From an uncultured SAR86 cluster bacterium (lineage in GTDB: Bacteria; Pseudomonadota; Gammaproteobacteria; Magnimaribacterales; TMED112): a DNA stretch of 64,000 nt. The stretch is from contig CACEYZ010000001.1 of assembly GCA_902563885.1 (NCBI GenBank), positions 166,013-230,012 on the forward strand, read 5' to 3'. Shown in pieces: positions 54,113 through 62,794 of this stretch; the stretch's first letter is position 1, and each line of letters starts with the position of its first letter. A program made the position numbers and the translations under genes. Under the pieces are notes generated by a model, which searched no databases, was not told the origin of the DNA, and was given only the letters and a program-made list of their open reading frames with translations.

Positions 54113-54798
54113 TAATCAACATTACTGAATCTATAGCCCACACCTCTAATTGTTTGGATATAGTCTGATGTATTGCCTAATTTCTCTCTCAATCTTTTGA
54201 TATGGGTATCTACAGTTCTTGTTGTAACTTCTGCACTGTATCCCCATACGTCGCCTAATAATTGTTCTCTTGTCTGAACTCTGCCCTTTCTTTTAACAAG
54301 ATGTTGTAATAATTTAAATTCTAGTGCCGTTAAAACGATCTCTTTATCATTTATTTTAAGTTCATGAGCATCTAAATCTATTCTAATTGGACCAAATGTT
54401 ACTAATTTATTTTCAACTAAAGACTCGCGCTGTTTTTTAAGTAAAACTTTAACTCGAAGAATAAGTTCTCTGACACTAAATGGTTTTGTAACATAGTCAT
54501 CTGCGCCAAGCTCAAATCCAATAACTCTATCGATTTCTTCACCTTTCGCAGTTAGCATAATAATTGACATATCTTTAATATCATCATCTGCTCTAATAGA
54601 CTTACAAACATCAAGTCCTGATATACCTGGTAACATTAAATCTAGTATCAAAACATCAGGCAAAACTTTCTTTATATTATATAAAGCTTCCTCACCATCG
54701 GGAGCTGTAGAAACCTTGAAGCCCTCATTAGAAAAATTATATTTTAATGTCTCTCTTATATCGGGTTCGTCTTCAACTATGTAAATTTTTTGGGACAC
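54112..54798 (-). CDS. phoB: phosphate regulon-type response regulator (PhoB-like)
   Basis: A 228-residue OmpR/PhoB-family regulator: receiver domain (about 1-118) with acidic pocket VEDEPDIRE, phosphoacceptor Asp near 53 in LILDLMLPG and Lys in YVTKPF; winged-helix output domain (about 130-228) with TALEFKLLQHLVKRKGRV, the recognition helix TTRTVDTHIKRLREKLG and IQTIRGVGYRF. The sequence pattern is close to PhoB rather than OmpR. Downstream genes phoR and the complete gsp operon follow with almost no gaps; the acyl-CoA synthetase gene ends 24 bases upstream. Confidence 0.92.
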   Translation of the reverse strand: MSQKIYIVEDEPDIRETLKYNFSNEGFKVSTAPDGEEALYNIKKVLPDVLILDLMLPGISGLDVCKSIRADDDIKDMSIIMLTAKGEEIDRVIGFELGADDYVTKPFSVRELILRVKVLLKKQRESLVENKLVTFGPIRIDLDAHELKINDKEIVLTALEFKLLQHLVKRKGRVQTREQLLGDVWGYSAEVTTRTVDTHIKRLREKLGNTSDYIQTIRGVGYRFSNVD

Positions 54799-54822
54799 TT
54801 TGCTAATTTAACTTAAAAATAA

Positions 54823-56490
54823 TTAGGATGAAAGAAGGTTCTTCACACCAACCCTATCTAATTTTTGAGAAGCAATTCTAGGTAATGCAAAATCACTAAA
54901 TTTGATTTTATCAGGAATTTTATAGTCTGCAATTTTTCCCTTGAGAAATTCTTTTACTTCATCTTGAGTGATTTTGGAAGAGCAATAAATATAGGCACCC
55001 ACAATTTCACCAAACTTTTGATCTTCTATTCCGCATACACAAGATTCTATAATTTCTGGATGTTTATCAAGAGCATTTTCAACTTCTAGGCATGATATAT
55101 TTTCTCCACCTCTTATTATTAACGCTTTTTTCCTATCAACTATATATAGATACCCATCTTCATCTAGGTAGCCTAGATCACCAGTTTTTAGCCAACCATT
55201 TTGAATTGTTTTATCGGTCTCTTCTTTGTTCTTGAGATATCCTTTTGTATTTGATGGCGATTTAAAAACTATCTCTCCAATTTCTCCAGTTGCTAGAAAC
55301 TTCCAGTCATCATCTATTACTGATATTTCTGTTAAATCTGGAATAGATAAACCAGAACTATTAGGTCTATCAAGATAATCTTGCCCTCTATTTATTGTGC
55401 CCAATGCTGTAGTTTCAGTCATGCCCCAAGCAAATGTAAGGGGTATTTTAAATTTATTATCTAATTCTTTTACCTGATCTTCAGGCCTTGCAGCCCCACC
55501 GGCACCAATGTCTACAAGTGAACTCAAATCATCTTTACTTACATCAGGATGATTCATTAGGTCCCAAGATTGTGTTGGCACACCTGAAATATTTGTTACC
55601 TTATGATCTTTAATTAATTTTATCGCTTCGTCTGTATCCCATTTGTACATGAGAATTAATTTTCTTTTACCCAATAATGAAAGAAGAAACATACTTATTA
55701 AACCTGTTACATGGAAAAGTGGAACATTAATGATAATGGAACCATCATCTACATTAAGTAGCTGTTCGTTATGTATTTGAGCTCTCAAGGCACCAAAAGT
55801 ATAAAAACCTAGTAGACCATTAATAAGAGCTAAGTGAGTTAACATCACTCCTTTTGGTAACCCAGTGCTCCCTGAAGTATAGAGTAGTACTGCTAAATCT
55901 TCGTCTTTGGATTCAGTATCAGGCCATTTTTCTGAAGATTCGGTTAGATAATCATTAAAATTATGTGTTCCCTCAATATTCTCTGAACCATTTACAACAA
56001 TTTGCACTTCAAGATCTTTAACGTATTCACATCTTTTTTTATCTACAAAAATTACTTTACATTCACTGTGCTCAATTCCATAACTTAGCTCGTTTTCTTT
56101 CCACCATGAATTAAAAGGTACACATGTTGCTCCTAAACCAGTTATGCCTAAATAAGCGATAATCCATTCAGTACAGTTCTGCATGCTTATACCAACAAAA
56201 TCATTGGCTTCAATACCATTCTTATGCAGTGTGTTTGCAAGGGATTTAGCTTTTGAAAGAACTTCACTTAAATTTAATTCTTTTCCATCTTCGTGAACGA
56301 ATGGGAAGTCACCATGAAGCATCTGCACCAAATCATACATTTCTCTTGAGCTTTTTGGTGCATTTACAAAATGATTCATTTTGCATCCATTTATTTCTCT
56401 TTCACCTAACTCAAGCAATGGAAGATTTTTTCTTAATTCTTCAAAAGCAGCTTTTAAATTTTCTTTTGTTGTTGGAAATGTTTGGCTCAT
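54823..56490 (-). CDS. AMP-dependent acyl-CoA synthetase/ligase
   Basis: A 555-residue class I adenylate-forming enzyme: core motif LLYTSGSTGLPKGVMLTH (A3), FAWGMTETT (A5), WLKTGDLGYLDEDGYLYI with the Asp of A7, and RKKALIIRGGENIS (A8). The C-terminal Lys lies in IASQKLDRVGVK, where the usual GK is QK. Substrate is a fatty or other carboxylic acid. It begins a minus-strand run that continues into phoB after 24 bases, so read-through into phoBR is possible; the 37-base upstream gap is divergent with the YqgE gene. Confidence 0.92.
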   Translation of the reverse strand: MSQTFPTTKENLKAAFEELRKNLPLLELGEREINGCKMNHFVNAPKSSREMYDLVQMLHGDFPFVHEDGKELNLSEVLSKAKSLANTLHKNGIEANDFVGISMQNCTEWIIAYLGITGLGATCVPFNSWWKENELSYGIEHSECKVIFVDKKRCEYVKDLEVQIVVNGSENIEGTHNFNDYLTESSEKWPDTESKDEDLAVLLYTSGSTGLPKGVMLTHLALINGLLGFYTFGALRAQIHNEQLLNVDDGSIIINVPLFHVTGLISMFLLSLLGKRKLILMYKWDTDEAIKLIKDHKVTNISGVPTQSWDLMNHPDVSKDDLSSLVDIGAGGAARPEDQVKELDNKFKIPLTFAWGMTETTALGTINRGQDYLDRPNSSGLSIPDLTEISVIDDDWKFLATGEIGEIVFKSPSNTKGYLKNKEETDKTIQNGWLKTGDLGYLDEDGYLYIVDRKKALIIRGGENISCLEVENALDKHPEIIESCVCGIEDQKFGEIVGAYIYCSSKITQDEVKEFLKGKIADYKIPDKIKFSDFALPRIASQKLDRVGVKNLLSS

Positions 56491-56527
56491 AATTTGTTAA
56501 AATCAATCAAACTTTAAACTAAGATTT

Positions 56528-57088
56528 ATGTCTAATCAAAATTTCTTTGTAAATAAATTTTTATATTTTCTTGATAAAAATACAGATGACTTCTTTCATG
56601 ACTCATTAATATACATATTTGAGCATGATCAAAACGGTGCATTGGGAATCATAATCAATAAAATAATAGATATTGGTGAAGACAAAATCTTTAGCTCATT
56701 AAATATTGAATCTTTAAAAAATAAATCGAAAAAAAATCTTTTGAATGGTGGTCCCGTTGATATCGACAAACTTTTTATAATTCATAATAGTGAGGATAAA
56801 GAGTCATTGTGCGTAAAAAACGGTTTAAACCTTACTTCAAGTATGAATGTAGTAAAAAATATCGCATCAGGTAAATTTAAAGGCAAATACAAGCTTGCTA
56901 TAGGATATTGTGGATGGGACTCTGGTCAGTTAGATAAAGAGATTGCTAATAATTCCTGGTTTGTTATAGAGCATTTACCCAATTTTATCTTTGAATTAAA
57001 CGCCGAGGAAATAATTCCTTATTTATCAAAAGAATTAGGATATGATTTAAGGCAAATACTAAACAGTAAAGATACAACTAAACATTGA
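56528..57088 (+). CDS. YqgE/AlgH family protein
   Basis: A 186-residue protein of the UPF0301/YqgE family: KFLYFLDKNTDDFFHDSLIY, GALGIIINK, NGGPVD and LAIGYCGWDSGQLDKEI, all matching in order. Function unclear, with AlgH linked to regulation in pseudomonads. The usual neighbour, the YqgF/RuvX nuclease gene, is absent; here the next gene (one base on) is a glycosyltransferase. Confidence 0.93.
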   Translation: MSNQNFFVNKFLYFLDKNTDDFFHDSLIYIFEHDQNGALGIIINKIIDIGEDKIFSSLNIESLKNKSKKNLLNGGPVDIDKLFIIHNSEDKESLCVKNGLNLTSSMNVVKNIASGKFKGKYKLAIGYCGWDSGQLDKEIANNSWFVIEHLPNFIFELNAEEIIPYLSKELGYDLRQILNSKDTTKH

Positions 57089-57089
57089 T

Positions 57090-58091
57090 ATGACAATATT
57101 TTTATCGATATCATCTTACAAAGACCCTCTGTTAATTAATACCCTTCAATCGGCTTATAAAAATGCAAAAAATAAGGATTCCATAATTTTTGCAGTTGTT
57201 GATCAAAATGATCAAAAATTAGAGTTAGAGAATTTTGATTTTTTTCCACAATTACGATACCACTTTCTTCCAGGAGAATTTGCAAGAGGATGTGCATGGG
57301 CCAGATCTTTAGCACAAAGTCTTTATATGGGAGAGGACTATTTCTTACAAGTAGACTCTCATACCATTTTTGAGCAGGATTGGGATGAATATTTTATTTC
57401 TTATCACAAGAAATTATCTAAAAAATTTTACAAACCAGTGATAAGTTCTTATCCAAGAAATTTTGAAATTAAAGATATTGAAACTATGAAAATTAAACGA
57501 CATCAGGAAGATGATAGAAATACACATGTAATGGTAATTGATGATGAAAATGTTTTTAAAGAGGGTTATTTTTCTATGAAAAAGGGTTTGTCTATAGGAG
57601 ATAATGAAATTAAAAAAGGTTTTTTAATTGCTGGAGGATGTTTATTTTCAGGTGGTTCAATAGTAGAGGATATTCCCTATGATCCGTATTTATATTTTGA
57701 CGGCGAGGAAGATTCTATGGCTTGGAGACTTTTTACTAATGGATACAATATTTTTCACACTCCAAATACTCCTATTTTTCATTATTATGTAGATCCATCA
57801 AATATAGTAACTAGGCCATTTCATTGGGATCAAACTGAGGAAACTAAAAGGGATACAAATTGGCATGATCTTAAACAGAGAGGAAGGAAAAGACTAAACG
57901 CAATAGTAGAAAATAACTTAGAAGGTGTTTATGCATTAGGTAAAGCAAAGAACCTCGATGATTATTCAATTTTTTCAGGTCTAGATATTAAAAACAAGCA
58001 AGTACTAGATCCAGGAAATGTATTTAATTTTAATAAACTTAAGGATTTAAAATGGAATCAAGACTCAGAAAAAACAGGGATATTTGGTTAA
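57090..58091 (+). CDS. GlcNAc-transferase-like glycosyltransferase
   Basis: A 333-residue cytosolic enzyme resembling the Skp1 N-acetylglucosaminyltransferase/GlcNAc family (Pfam PF11397-like): ISSYKDPLLINTLQSAY, GCAWARSLAQSLYMGEDYFLQVDSH with the DxD-like DSH (metal and nucleotide-sugar site) and LYFDGEEDSMAWRLFTNGYN. Acceptor is unknown; in bacteria the family may modify surface glycans or proteins. It follows YqgE by one base, and its last 40 bases overlap the next gene, whose Shine-Dalgarno lies inside it. Confidence 0.82.
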   Translation: MTIFLSISSYKDPLLINTLQSAYKNAKNKDSIIFAVVDQNDQKLELENFDFFPQLRYHFLPGEFARGCAWARSLAQSLYMGEDYFLQVDSHTIFEQDWDEYFISYHKKLSKKFYKPVISSYPRNFEIKDIETMKIKRHQEDDRNTHVMVIDDENVFKEGYFSMKKGLSIGDNEIKKGFLIAGGCLFSGGSIVEDIPYDPYLYFDGEEDSMAWRLFTNGYNIFHTPNTPIFHYYVDPSNIVTRPFHWDQTEETKRDTNWHDLKQRGRKRLNAIVENNLEGVYALGKAKNLDDYSIFSGLDIKNKQVLDPGNVFNFNKLKDLKWNQDSEKTGIFG

Positions 58092-59773
58092 AAAATTTTT
58101 TAATTCTTCTTTTCTCTTTAAATCTTAAAACTGAAAATTTAACTGGTAAAACCGTAGTTGCGGATGAAACTATGGTTGTAACAAGACACTATTTAGCTTC
58201 AGAAGTAGGAAATCAAGTATTAACTAAAGGTGGAAATGCAATTGATGCAGCAGTGGCAGTTTCTTTTGCATTAGCTGTAGTTTTACCTCAAGCAGGAAAT
58301 ATAGGTGGTGGAGGATTTATGATTTTCTATGACAAGGAAGATGACAATATATATTCACTTGATTATAGGGAAATGGCGCCTCTTAATGCTACCGAAGATA
58401 TGTTCATGATTGAAGGAAAAAGAAGTAGAGAATTAGCACTTGAATCGTATTTAAGCTCTGGCACACCGGGTACAGTGCACGGCATGTATGAAATTCATAA
58501 ACAATTTGGAAAACTTACTTGGAAAGAACTTATTCAACCATCTATAACTCTGGCATCACGGGGTTTTAAGGTTACTAATGAATTAGCAGAAGCATTAAAA
58601 AGTGAAAAAGTTAAATTAGGAAAATCTACTAATACAAAGAAGATTTTTTTTAAAAATGGAGAACCTCTAAAAAAAGATGACTTACTAATACAAACTGATT
58701 TAGCTAACACTTTAAAATTAATTGCAATTCAAGGAAGCGATGGATTTTATAAAGGTGAAACAGCAAAAAAAATTGCGTTAGATATGAGCAACAATGGAGG
58801 CCTGATAACAGAAGAAGATTTAAGTGGATATTATTCTAAGTTAAGAGATCCAATAATTTTTAATTATAAAAACTTAAAAATTGCTTCCATGCCACCTCCC
58901 TCCTCTGGAGGATTATTGTTGGGTCTAATGTTGAATATGCTTGAGAATTTTGATCTGTCTGATGAGCCTAATGATGTAAAAAATATCTTAATTATTAGTG
59001 AAATAATGCAGATAGCATTTTCTTTGCGTGCAAAACATATTGGTGATGAGGATTTTTATTCAGTTCCAATTGAAAATTTTCTATCAGATGATATCGCTGC
59101 TGAACTTAGTAAAAATGTAAATACTAAGAGAACAAGCAAAAATAGTGAAATAAATAATGCGAATATAATCTTTAAAGAAAATACGACGCACTTCTCGATT
59201 ATTGATAAATACGGAAATGCTGTAAGTAATACAACAACCTTAAATACAGGATTTGGTTCTGGCATAGTTATTAAAGATACAGGTATCCTTATGAATAATG
59301 AGATGGATGATTTTTCATCTGCGCCTGGCGTAGAAAACTACTTTAGTTTACTTGGTAGTGAGGCTAATAAAATTGAGCCTAAAAAAAGACCTTTAAGTTC
59401 TATGTCACCAACAATAGTTTTTGAAGATGATGAAGTAAGATTAATTACGGGAGCTCAAGGCGGTGGAAGAATAATAACTGCTGTACTGCAAATCATCATA
59501 AACTATTTTGAATATAAACTAAGCCCTGAACTCTCTGTTTCGACTAATAGATATCATCATCAATGGTTTCCTGAGAAGCTTTACTATGAAAATTTTGATG
59601 AAAAAACACTACGTGAATTGAAAAAACTTGGTTTTGAATTAGAAAAAAGAGAGCTTGAAGACTATTACAGTAATGGCATTACATCTACTATAATCATTGA
59701 AGGAGATAAGATAATAGGTATAAGTGATCCAAGATTAGATGATTACAGTTCGGCTGGTTCATCTGCAGATTAA
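58052..59773 (+). CDS. ggt: gamma-glutamyltransferase
   Basis: Hydrolyses or transfers the gamma-glutamyl group of glutathione and related peptides; autocleaves into two subunits. It is 573 residues. The nucleophile is Thr378 in NTTHFSIIDKYGNAVSNT, preceded by the large-subunit region with GGNAIDAAVAVSFALAV, IGGGGFM and YREMAP; the oxyanion/glutamate site PLSSMSPTIVF follows. An N-terminal hydrophobic stretch (WLKNFLILLFSLNL, about 12-25) should export it to the periplasm. The ATG at 58052 is supported by AAGGA six bases upstream; the gene overlaps the glycosyltransferase by 40 bases. Confidence 0.95.
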   Translation: MESRLRKNRDIWLKNFLILLFSLNLKTENLTGKTVVADETMVVTRHYLASEVGNQVLTKGGNAIDAAVAVSFALAVVLPQAGNIGGGGFMIFYDKEDDNIYSLDYREMAPLNATEDMFMIEGKRSRELALESYLSSGTPGTVHGMYEIHKQFGKLTWKELIQPSITLASRGFKVTNELAEALKSEKVKLGKSTNTKKIFFKNGEPLKKDDLLIQTDLANTLKLIAIQGSDGFYKGETAKKIALDMSNNGGLITEEDLSGYYSKLRDPIIFNYKNLKIASMPPPSSGGLLLGLMLNMLENFDLSDEPNDVKNILIISEIMQIAFSLRAKHIGDEDFYSVPIENFLSDDIAAELSKNVNTKRTSKNSEINNANIIFKENTTHFSIIDKYGNAVSNTTTLNTGFGSGIVIKDTGILMNNEMDDFSSAPGVENYFSLLGSEANKIEPKKRPLSSMSPTIVFEDDEVRLITGAQGGGRIITAVLQIIINYFEYKLSPELSVSTNRYHHQWFPEKLYYENFDEKTLRELKKLGFELEKRELEDYYSNGITSTIIIEGDKIIGISDPRLDDYSSAGSSAD

Positions 59774-59775
59774 AA

Positions 59776-60798
59776 ATGGAAATCAATTCAACTTTCTTTT
59801 TACCTTTGGGAGCAATGTTCGTGTTGCTTATTATATTCAGGGTTATTATTTTTAATGCTTTTGTAAAATTAACCTCCAAAACAAAATCCGAGCATGATGA
59901 CAGAATAGCTGAAAAACTTAAACGCCCTCTTACATTAATTCCAATTGGAATTGGTTTATATTTGCTGAATGATTCTTTGAACTTACCAGAATCAATATCC
60001 AATTATTCAACTATAACAATCCAAACATTTTTTTATGTTGTTATCTTCCTATCAATTGCGCCAATTGTTGATCCGATAAAAGATTATGTTGGAGAAAAAT
60101 ATAATTTTCTTTCTAATACATTAAGAAATTGGGTCTTTAGGGGTCTTAAATTTGTCATATATCTATTAGGAATAGTAAGTGTGCTTGAACTTTGGGGTAT
60201 TGACGCAGCTTCAATAATAGCAGGTTTAGGACTTTTCTCGGTGGCACTAGCACTTGGAGCGCAAAACTTCTTTAAAAATTTAATTGGTGGGCTGCTTATA
60301 ATTGGTGAAAAACGATTTAAGCAAGGTGACTGGATTAATGTTGAAGGTGTTGCTGAGGGCTCAGTTGAGAGAATCGATTTTCGTACAACCCTAATCAGAA
60401 GGTTTGATAAAGCTCCAATTTATGTTGCTAATTCAGTCTTAAGTGATTCTGAAATAATAAATTTTTCAGAGATGCCCTTTAGACGAATAAGGTTTCATGT
60501 CGGTTTAATTTATCAAACAACGCCTGAAAAAATTCTTGCTATAAGAAAGGATATTGAAGAATACATTGAAAAAAATAAAAATTTAGTCGATGCCAAAGAT
60601 CAACCTTCAACTATTAGAGTTACGAATTTTAATGATTCAAGTATTGATATGTTGGTGAACTGTTTTACTAAATCAACGCAATGGCATGACTTCTGTATTG
60701 CAAGAGAGGAGTTGCTATTAGAGATTATTGAAATAGTTAAAAGAAATGGTTCAGACTTTGCATATCCAACACAAACAATACATTTAGAAAAAGATTAA
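59776..60798 (+). CDS. small-conductance mechanosensitive channel, MscS family
   Basis: A 340-residue inner-membrane channel that opens on hypo-osmotic stress. It has about four N-terminal helices (10-28, 60-75, 85-105, 130-160), the pore helix with SVALALGAQNFFKNLIGGL, the beta domain GEKRFKQGDWINVEG and a C-terminal alpha/beta vestibule. It starts two bases after ggt, and its 3' end overlaps the convergent Coq4-like gene by four bases. Confidence 0.94.
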   Translation: MEINSTFFLPLGAMFVLLIIFRVIIFNAFVKLTSKTKSEHDDRIAEKLKRPLTLIPIGIGLYLLNDSLNLPESISNYSTITIQTFFYVVIFLSIAPIVDPIKDYVGEKYNFLSNTLRNWVFRGLKFVIYLLGIVSVLELWGIDAASIIAGLGLFSVALALGAQNFFKNLIGGLLIIGEKRFKQGDWINVEGVAEGSVERIDFRTTLIRRFDKAPIYVANSVLSDSEIINFSEMPFRRIRFHVGLIYQTTPEKILAIRKDIEEYIEKNKNLVDAKDQPSTIRVTNFNDSSIDMLVNCFTKSTQWHDFCIAREELLLEIIEIVKRNGSDFAYPTQTIHLEKD

Positions 60799-61310
60799 TG
60801 CTGTGATTTAAGGTACCTATTTATTGGTATCTCATCTAGTGAAAGTAATTCTATATTGTACTCTTCTCTTAAATGTTTGAGTGGAGTATTTAATACTTCG
60901 TTTGGAATATCATGATAATTCCACTTTTTTGTCATCTGACGACATCTTTTAATTACTTTAAATTTTACAGGTGCTAGTGATAAGTAGATCTTCATTATTG
61001 ACCACCATCCACCATATTTACTAATGATATCGTCTATAACAATCTTATATTCGGGATCTCTATAAAAGCCCCATATGCTTGACCAGCTCCAATGCGTTCC
61101 CCAAAGTGTATAGCTATCTAGAAGACTTTCTTCTTCAATTGATGTCCCTAAGCCAAATAAAACATGAGTGTAGTCATGTTCTTTGAAGACCTTCGAGTTG
61201 GGATTATCTTTTTTTTCTGCAAGAGCTTCAAATTCCTTATTAATCGAATAAAATTCTTTAAGGCCTTCCTCTAGTGTTTGCATTGAGTCTTGTTTTTGAA
61301 AGTTGTACAT
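60795..61310 (-). CDS. Coq4-like protein (ubiquinone biosynthesis family)
   Basis: A 171-residue protein. The diagnostic feature is HDYTH at residues 45-49 followed eleven residues later by Glu61, which fits the HDxxH-x11-E metal motif of the Coq4 family (PF05019-like). Eukaryotic Coq4 is needed for coenzyme Q biosynthesis, with a proposed role in C1 decarboxylation/hydroxylation of the ring; the bacterial homologues are less studied. No membrane helix is evident. It converges with the mscS gene and lies beside tRNA-Gly. The family call rests on the motif plus length. Confidence 0.72.
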   Translation of the reverse strand: MYNFQKQDSMQTLEEGLKEFYSINKEFEALAEKKDNPNSKVFKEHDYTHVLFGLGTSIEEESLLDSYTLWGTHWSWSSIWGFYRDPEYKIVIDDIISKYGGWWSIMKIYLSLAPVKFKVIKRCRQMTKKWNYHDIPNEVLNTPLKHLREEYNIELLSLDEIPINRYLKSQH

Positions 61311-61328
61311 AAAATTATTATATCAAAT

Positions 61329-61404
61329 TGGAGCGACTGACGGGATTCGAACCCGTACCAAAAGCTTGGAAGGCTTTTGTGCTAGCCATTAACACCACAG
61401 TCGC
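61329..61404 (-). tRNA. tRNA-Gly (anticodon UCC)
   Basis: On the minus strand the acceptor stem GCGACTG pairs with CAGTCGC, with encoded CCA. The anticodon stem AAAGC/GCTTT encloses CTTCCAA, giving anticodon TCC. The T-arm ACGGG-TTCGAAT-CCCGT is perfect. Length is 76 with CCA. Confidence 0.95.
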
Positions 61405-61522
61405 ATAGAGCTTTATTATAGTTATATAAGTCCCATTATAAAGAACTTTTAAAGAAACAATTGATCCCTATAGTTCACATATATCTATTAAAAGTATTAA
61501 AATTTAAATATTAAGGATATGT

Positions 61523-62794
61523 ATGAAATTTTTTACACCGCTACTTATATTAGTCTCTAGCCTTCTTTGCTCAGAAACATTAATTCATGCTGGTAAATAT
61601 ATCGATGTTGTAAACGGTAAAGTCATTAGTAAGTCATCAATTGTTATTGATCAAAATGGAGTAATAAAAGAGATAACTTCTGGATATAAAAATTCTAGGG
61701 GTTATGAATATTATGACCTAAAAGATAAAACAGTAATGCCTGGTTTAATGGATATGCATGTTCATTTTGGTCAAGAGTACCTTTCTAAAGCTGATGCACC
61801 AATCAAGGTGGAAAAAGAATATAGCGCTATAGCTGCTGTAAAACATGCAAAACTAACATTAGATGGTGGTTTTACAACAGTTCGTCAGGTTGGTGATAGT
61901 GGTTTTATAGCGATATCTCTAAGAGATGCTATTGCTAAAGGTGATGCAATTGGTCCAAGAATATATACATCTGGAAAAAGTTTAGCCACAACTGGAGGTC
62001 ATGCTGATCATACTAATGGAAGAGCTTTTGGTGATTACGTCTACCCTGACCCTGAAAGTGGTGTCGTAAATGGACCATATGAAGTTTTTGCTGGGGTTAG
62101 ACAAAGATATAAAGATGGAGCCGATGGAATAAAAATTACAGTTACGGGTGGAGTTTTGAGCTTAGCAAAATCTGGCGATAATCCACAATTTACTCAAGAG
62201 GAGGCTAACGCAGTGGTACAGGCGGCCAAGGATTATGGATTTTGGGTTGCAGTACATGCGCATGGAGCCGAGGGTATGAAAAGAGCTATTAGAGCAGGAG
62301 TTGATTCAATTGAACATGGAACTTATATGGATGATGAAGCAATGGATCTTATGATCGAAAATGGCACATATCTTGTGCCTACAATTTCTGCTGGTGAATT
62401 TGTAGCAGATAAATCAAAAGTCGATGGTTTCTTTCCTGACATAATTAGACCAAAGGCGGCAGCAGTAGGACCACAAATAGGTGGAACTTTTGGTAAAGCG
62501 TACAGAAGAGGTGTAAAAATTGCTTTCGGAACAGATGTAGGTGTGCAAGCACATGGAACAAATTGGAAAGAATTTGTATATATGAAGCAATATGGAATGC
62601 CTGAAATGAAGACAATTATATCTGCGACCATTGAAGCTGCAAAATTACTTAGAGTAGAAGATGAATTAGGTTCTATTGAAGTAGGTAAAATTGCCGACAT
62701 TATTGCTGTCTCTGGCGATCCAATAAAAGACATTACATCTATGGAAAATGTTGTCTTTGTAATGAAAGAAGGCAAAGTATATAAAAATAATTGA
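61523..62794 (+). CDS. secreted metal-dependent amidohydrolase (imidazolonepropionase/prolidase-like)
   Basis: A 423-residue amidohydrolase-superfamily enzyme with a signal peptide (about 1-18, ending LLCS). Metal motifs are MDMHVHFG (HxH, about 76), the bridging Lys in DGIKITVTGG (about 210), His in VAVHAHG (about 245), His in SIEHGTYMDD (about 265) and Asp in AFGTDVGVQAHG (about 335). This set matches the subgroup containing Xaa-Pro dipeptidases and other N-acyl amino-acid hydrolases common in marine bacteria. AAGGA lies eight bases before the ATG. The last bases overlap the next gene start (TTGA). Confidence 0.9.
   Translation: MKFFTPLLILVSSLLCSETLIHAGKYIDVVNGKVISKSSIVIDQNGVIKEITSGYKNSRGYEYYDLKDKTVMPGLMDMHVHFGQEYLSKADAPIKVEKEYSAIAAVKHAKLTLDGGFTTVRQVGDSGFIAISLRDAIAKGDAIGPRIYTSGKSLATTGGHADHTNGRAFGDYVYPDPESGVVNGPYEVFAGVRQRYKDGADGIKITVTGGVLSLAKSGDNPQFTQEEANAVVQAAKDYGFWVAVHAHGAEGMKRAIRAGVDSIEHGTYMDDEAMDLMIENGTYLVPTISAGEFVADKSKVDGFFPDIIRPKAAAVGPQIGGTFGKAYRRGVKIAFGTDVGVQAHGTNWKEFVYMKQYGMPEMKTIISATIEAAKLLRVEDELGSIEVGKIADIIAVSGDPIKDITSMENVVFVMKEGKVYKNN

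Noticed and set aside
62323-62775. Open frame of 150 codons on the minus strand inside the amidohydrolase
   Set aside because: The sense-strand amidohydrolase has all metal motifs across this span; the antisense frame has no family resemblance.
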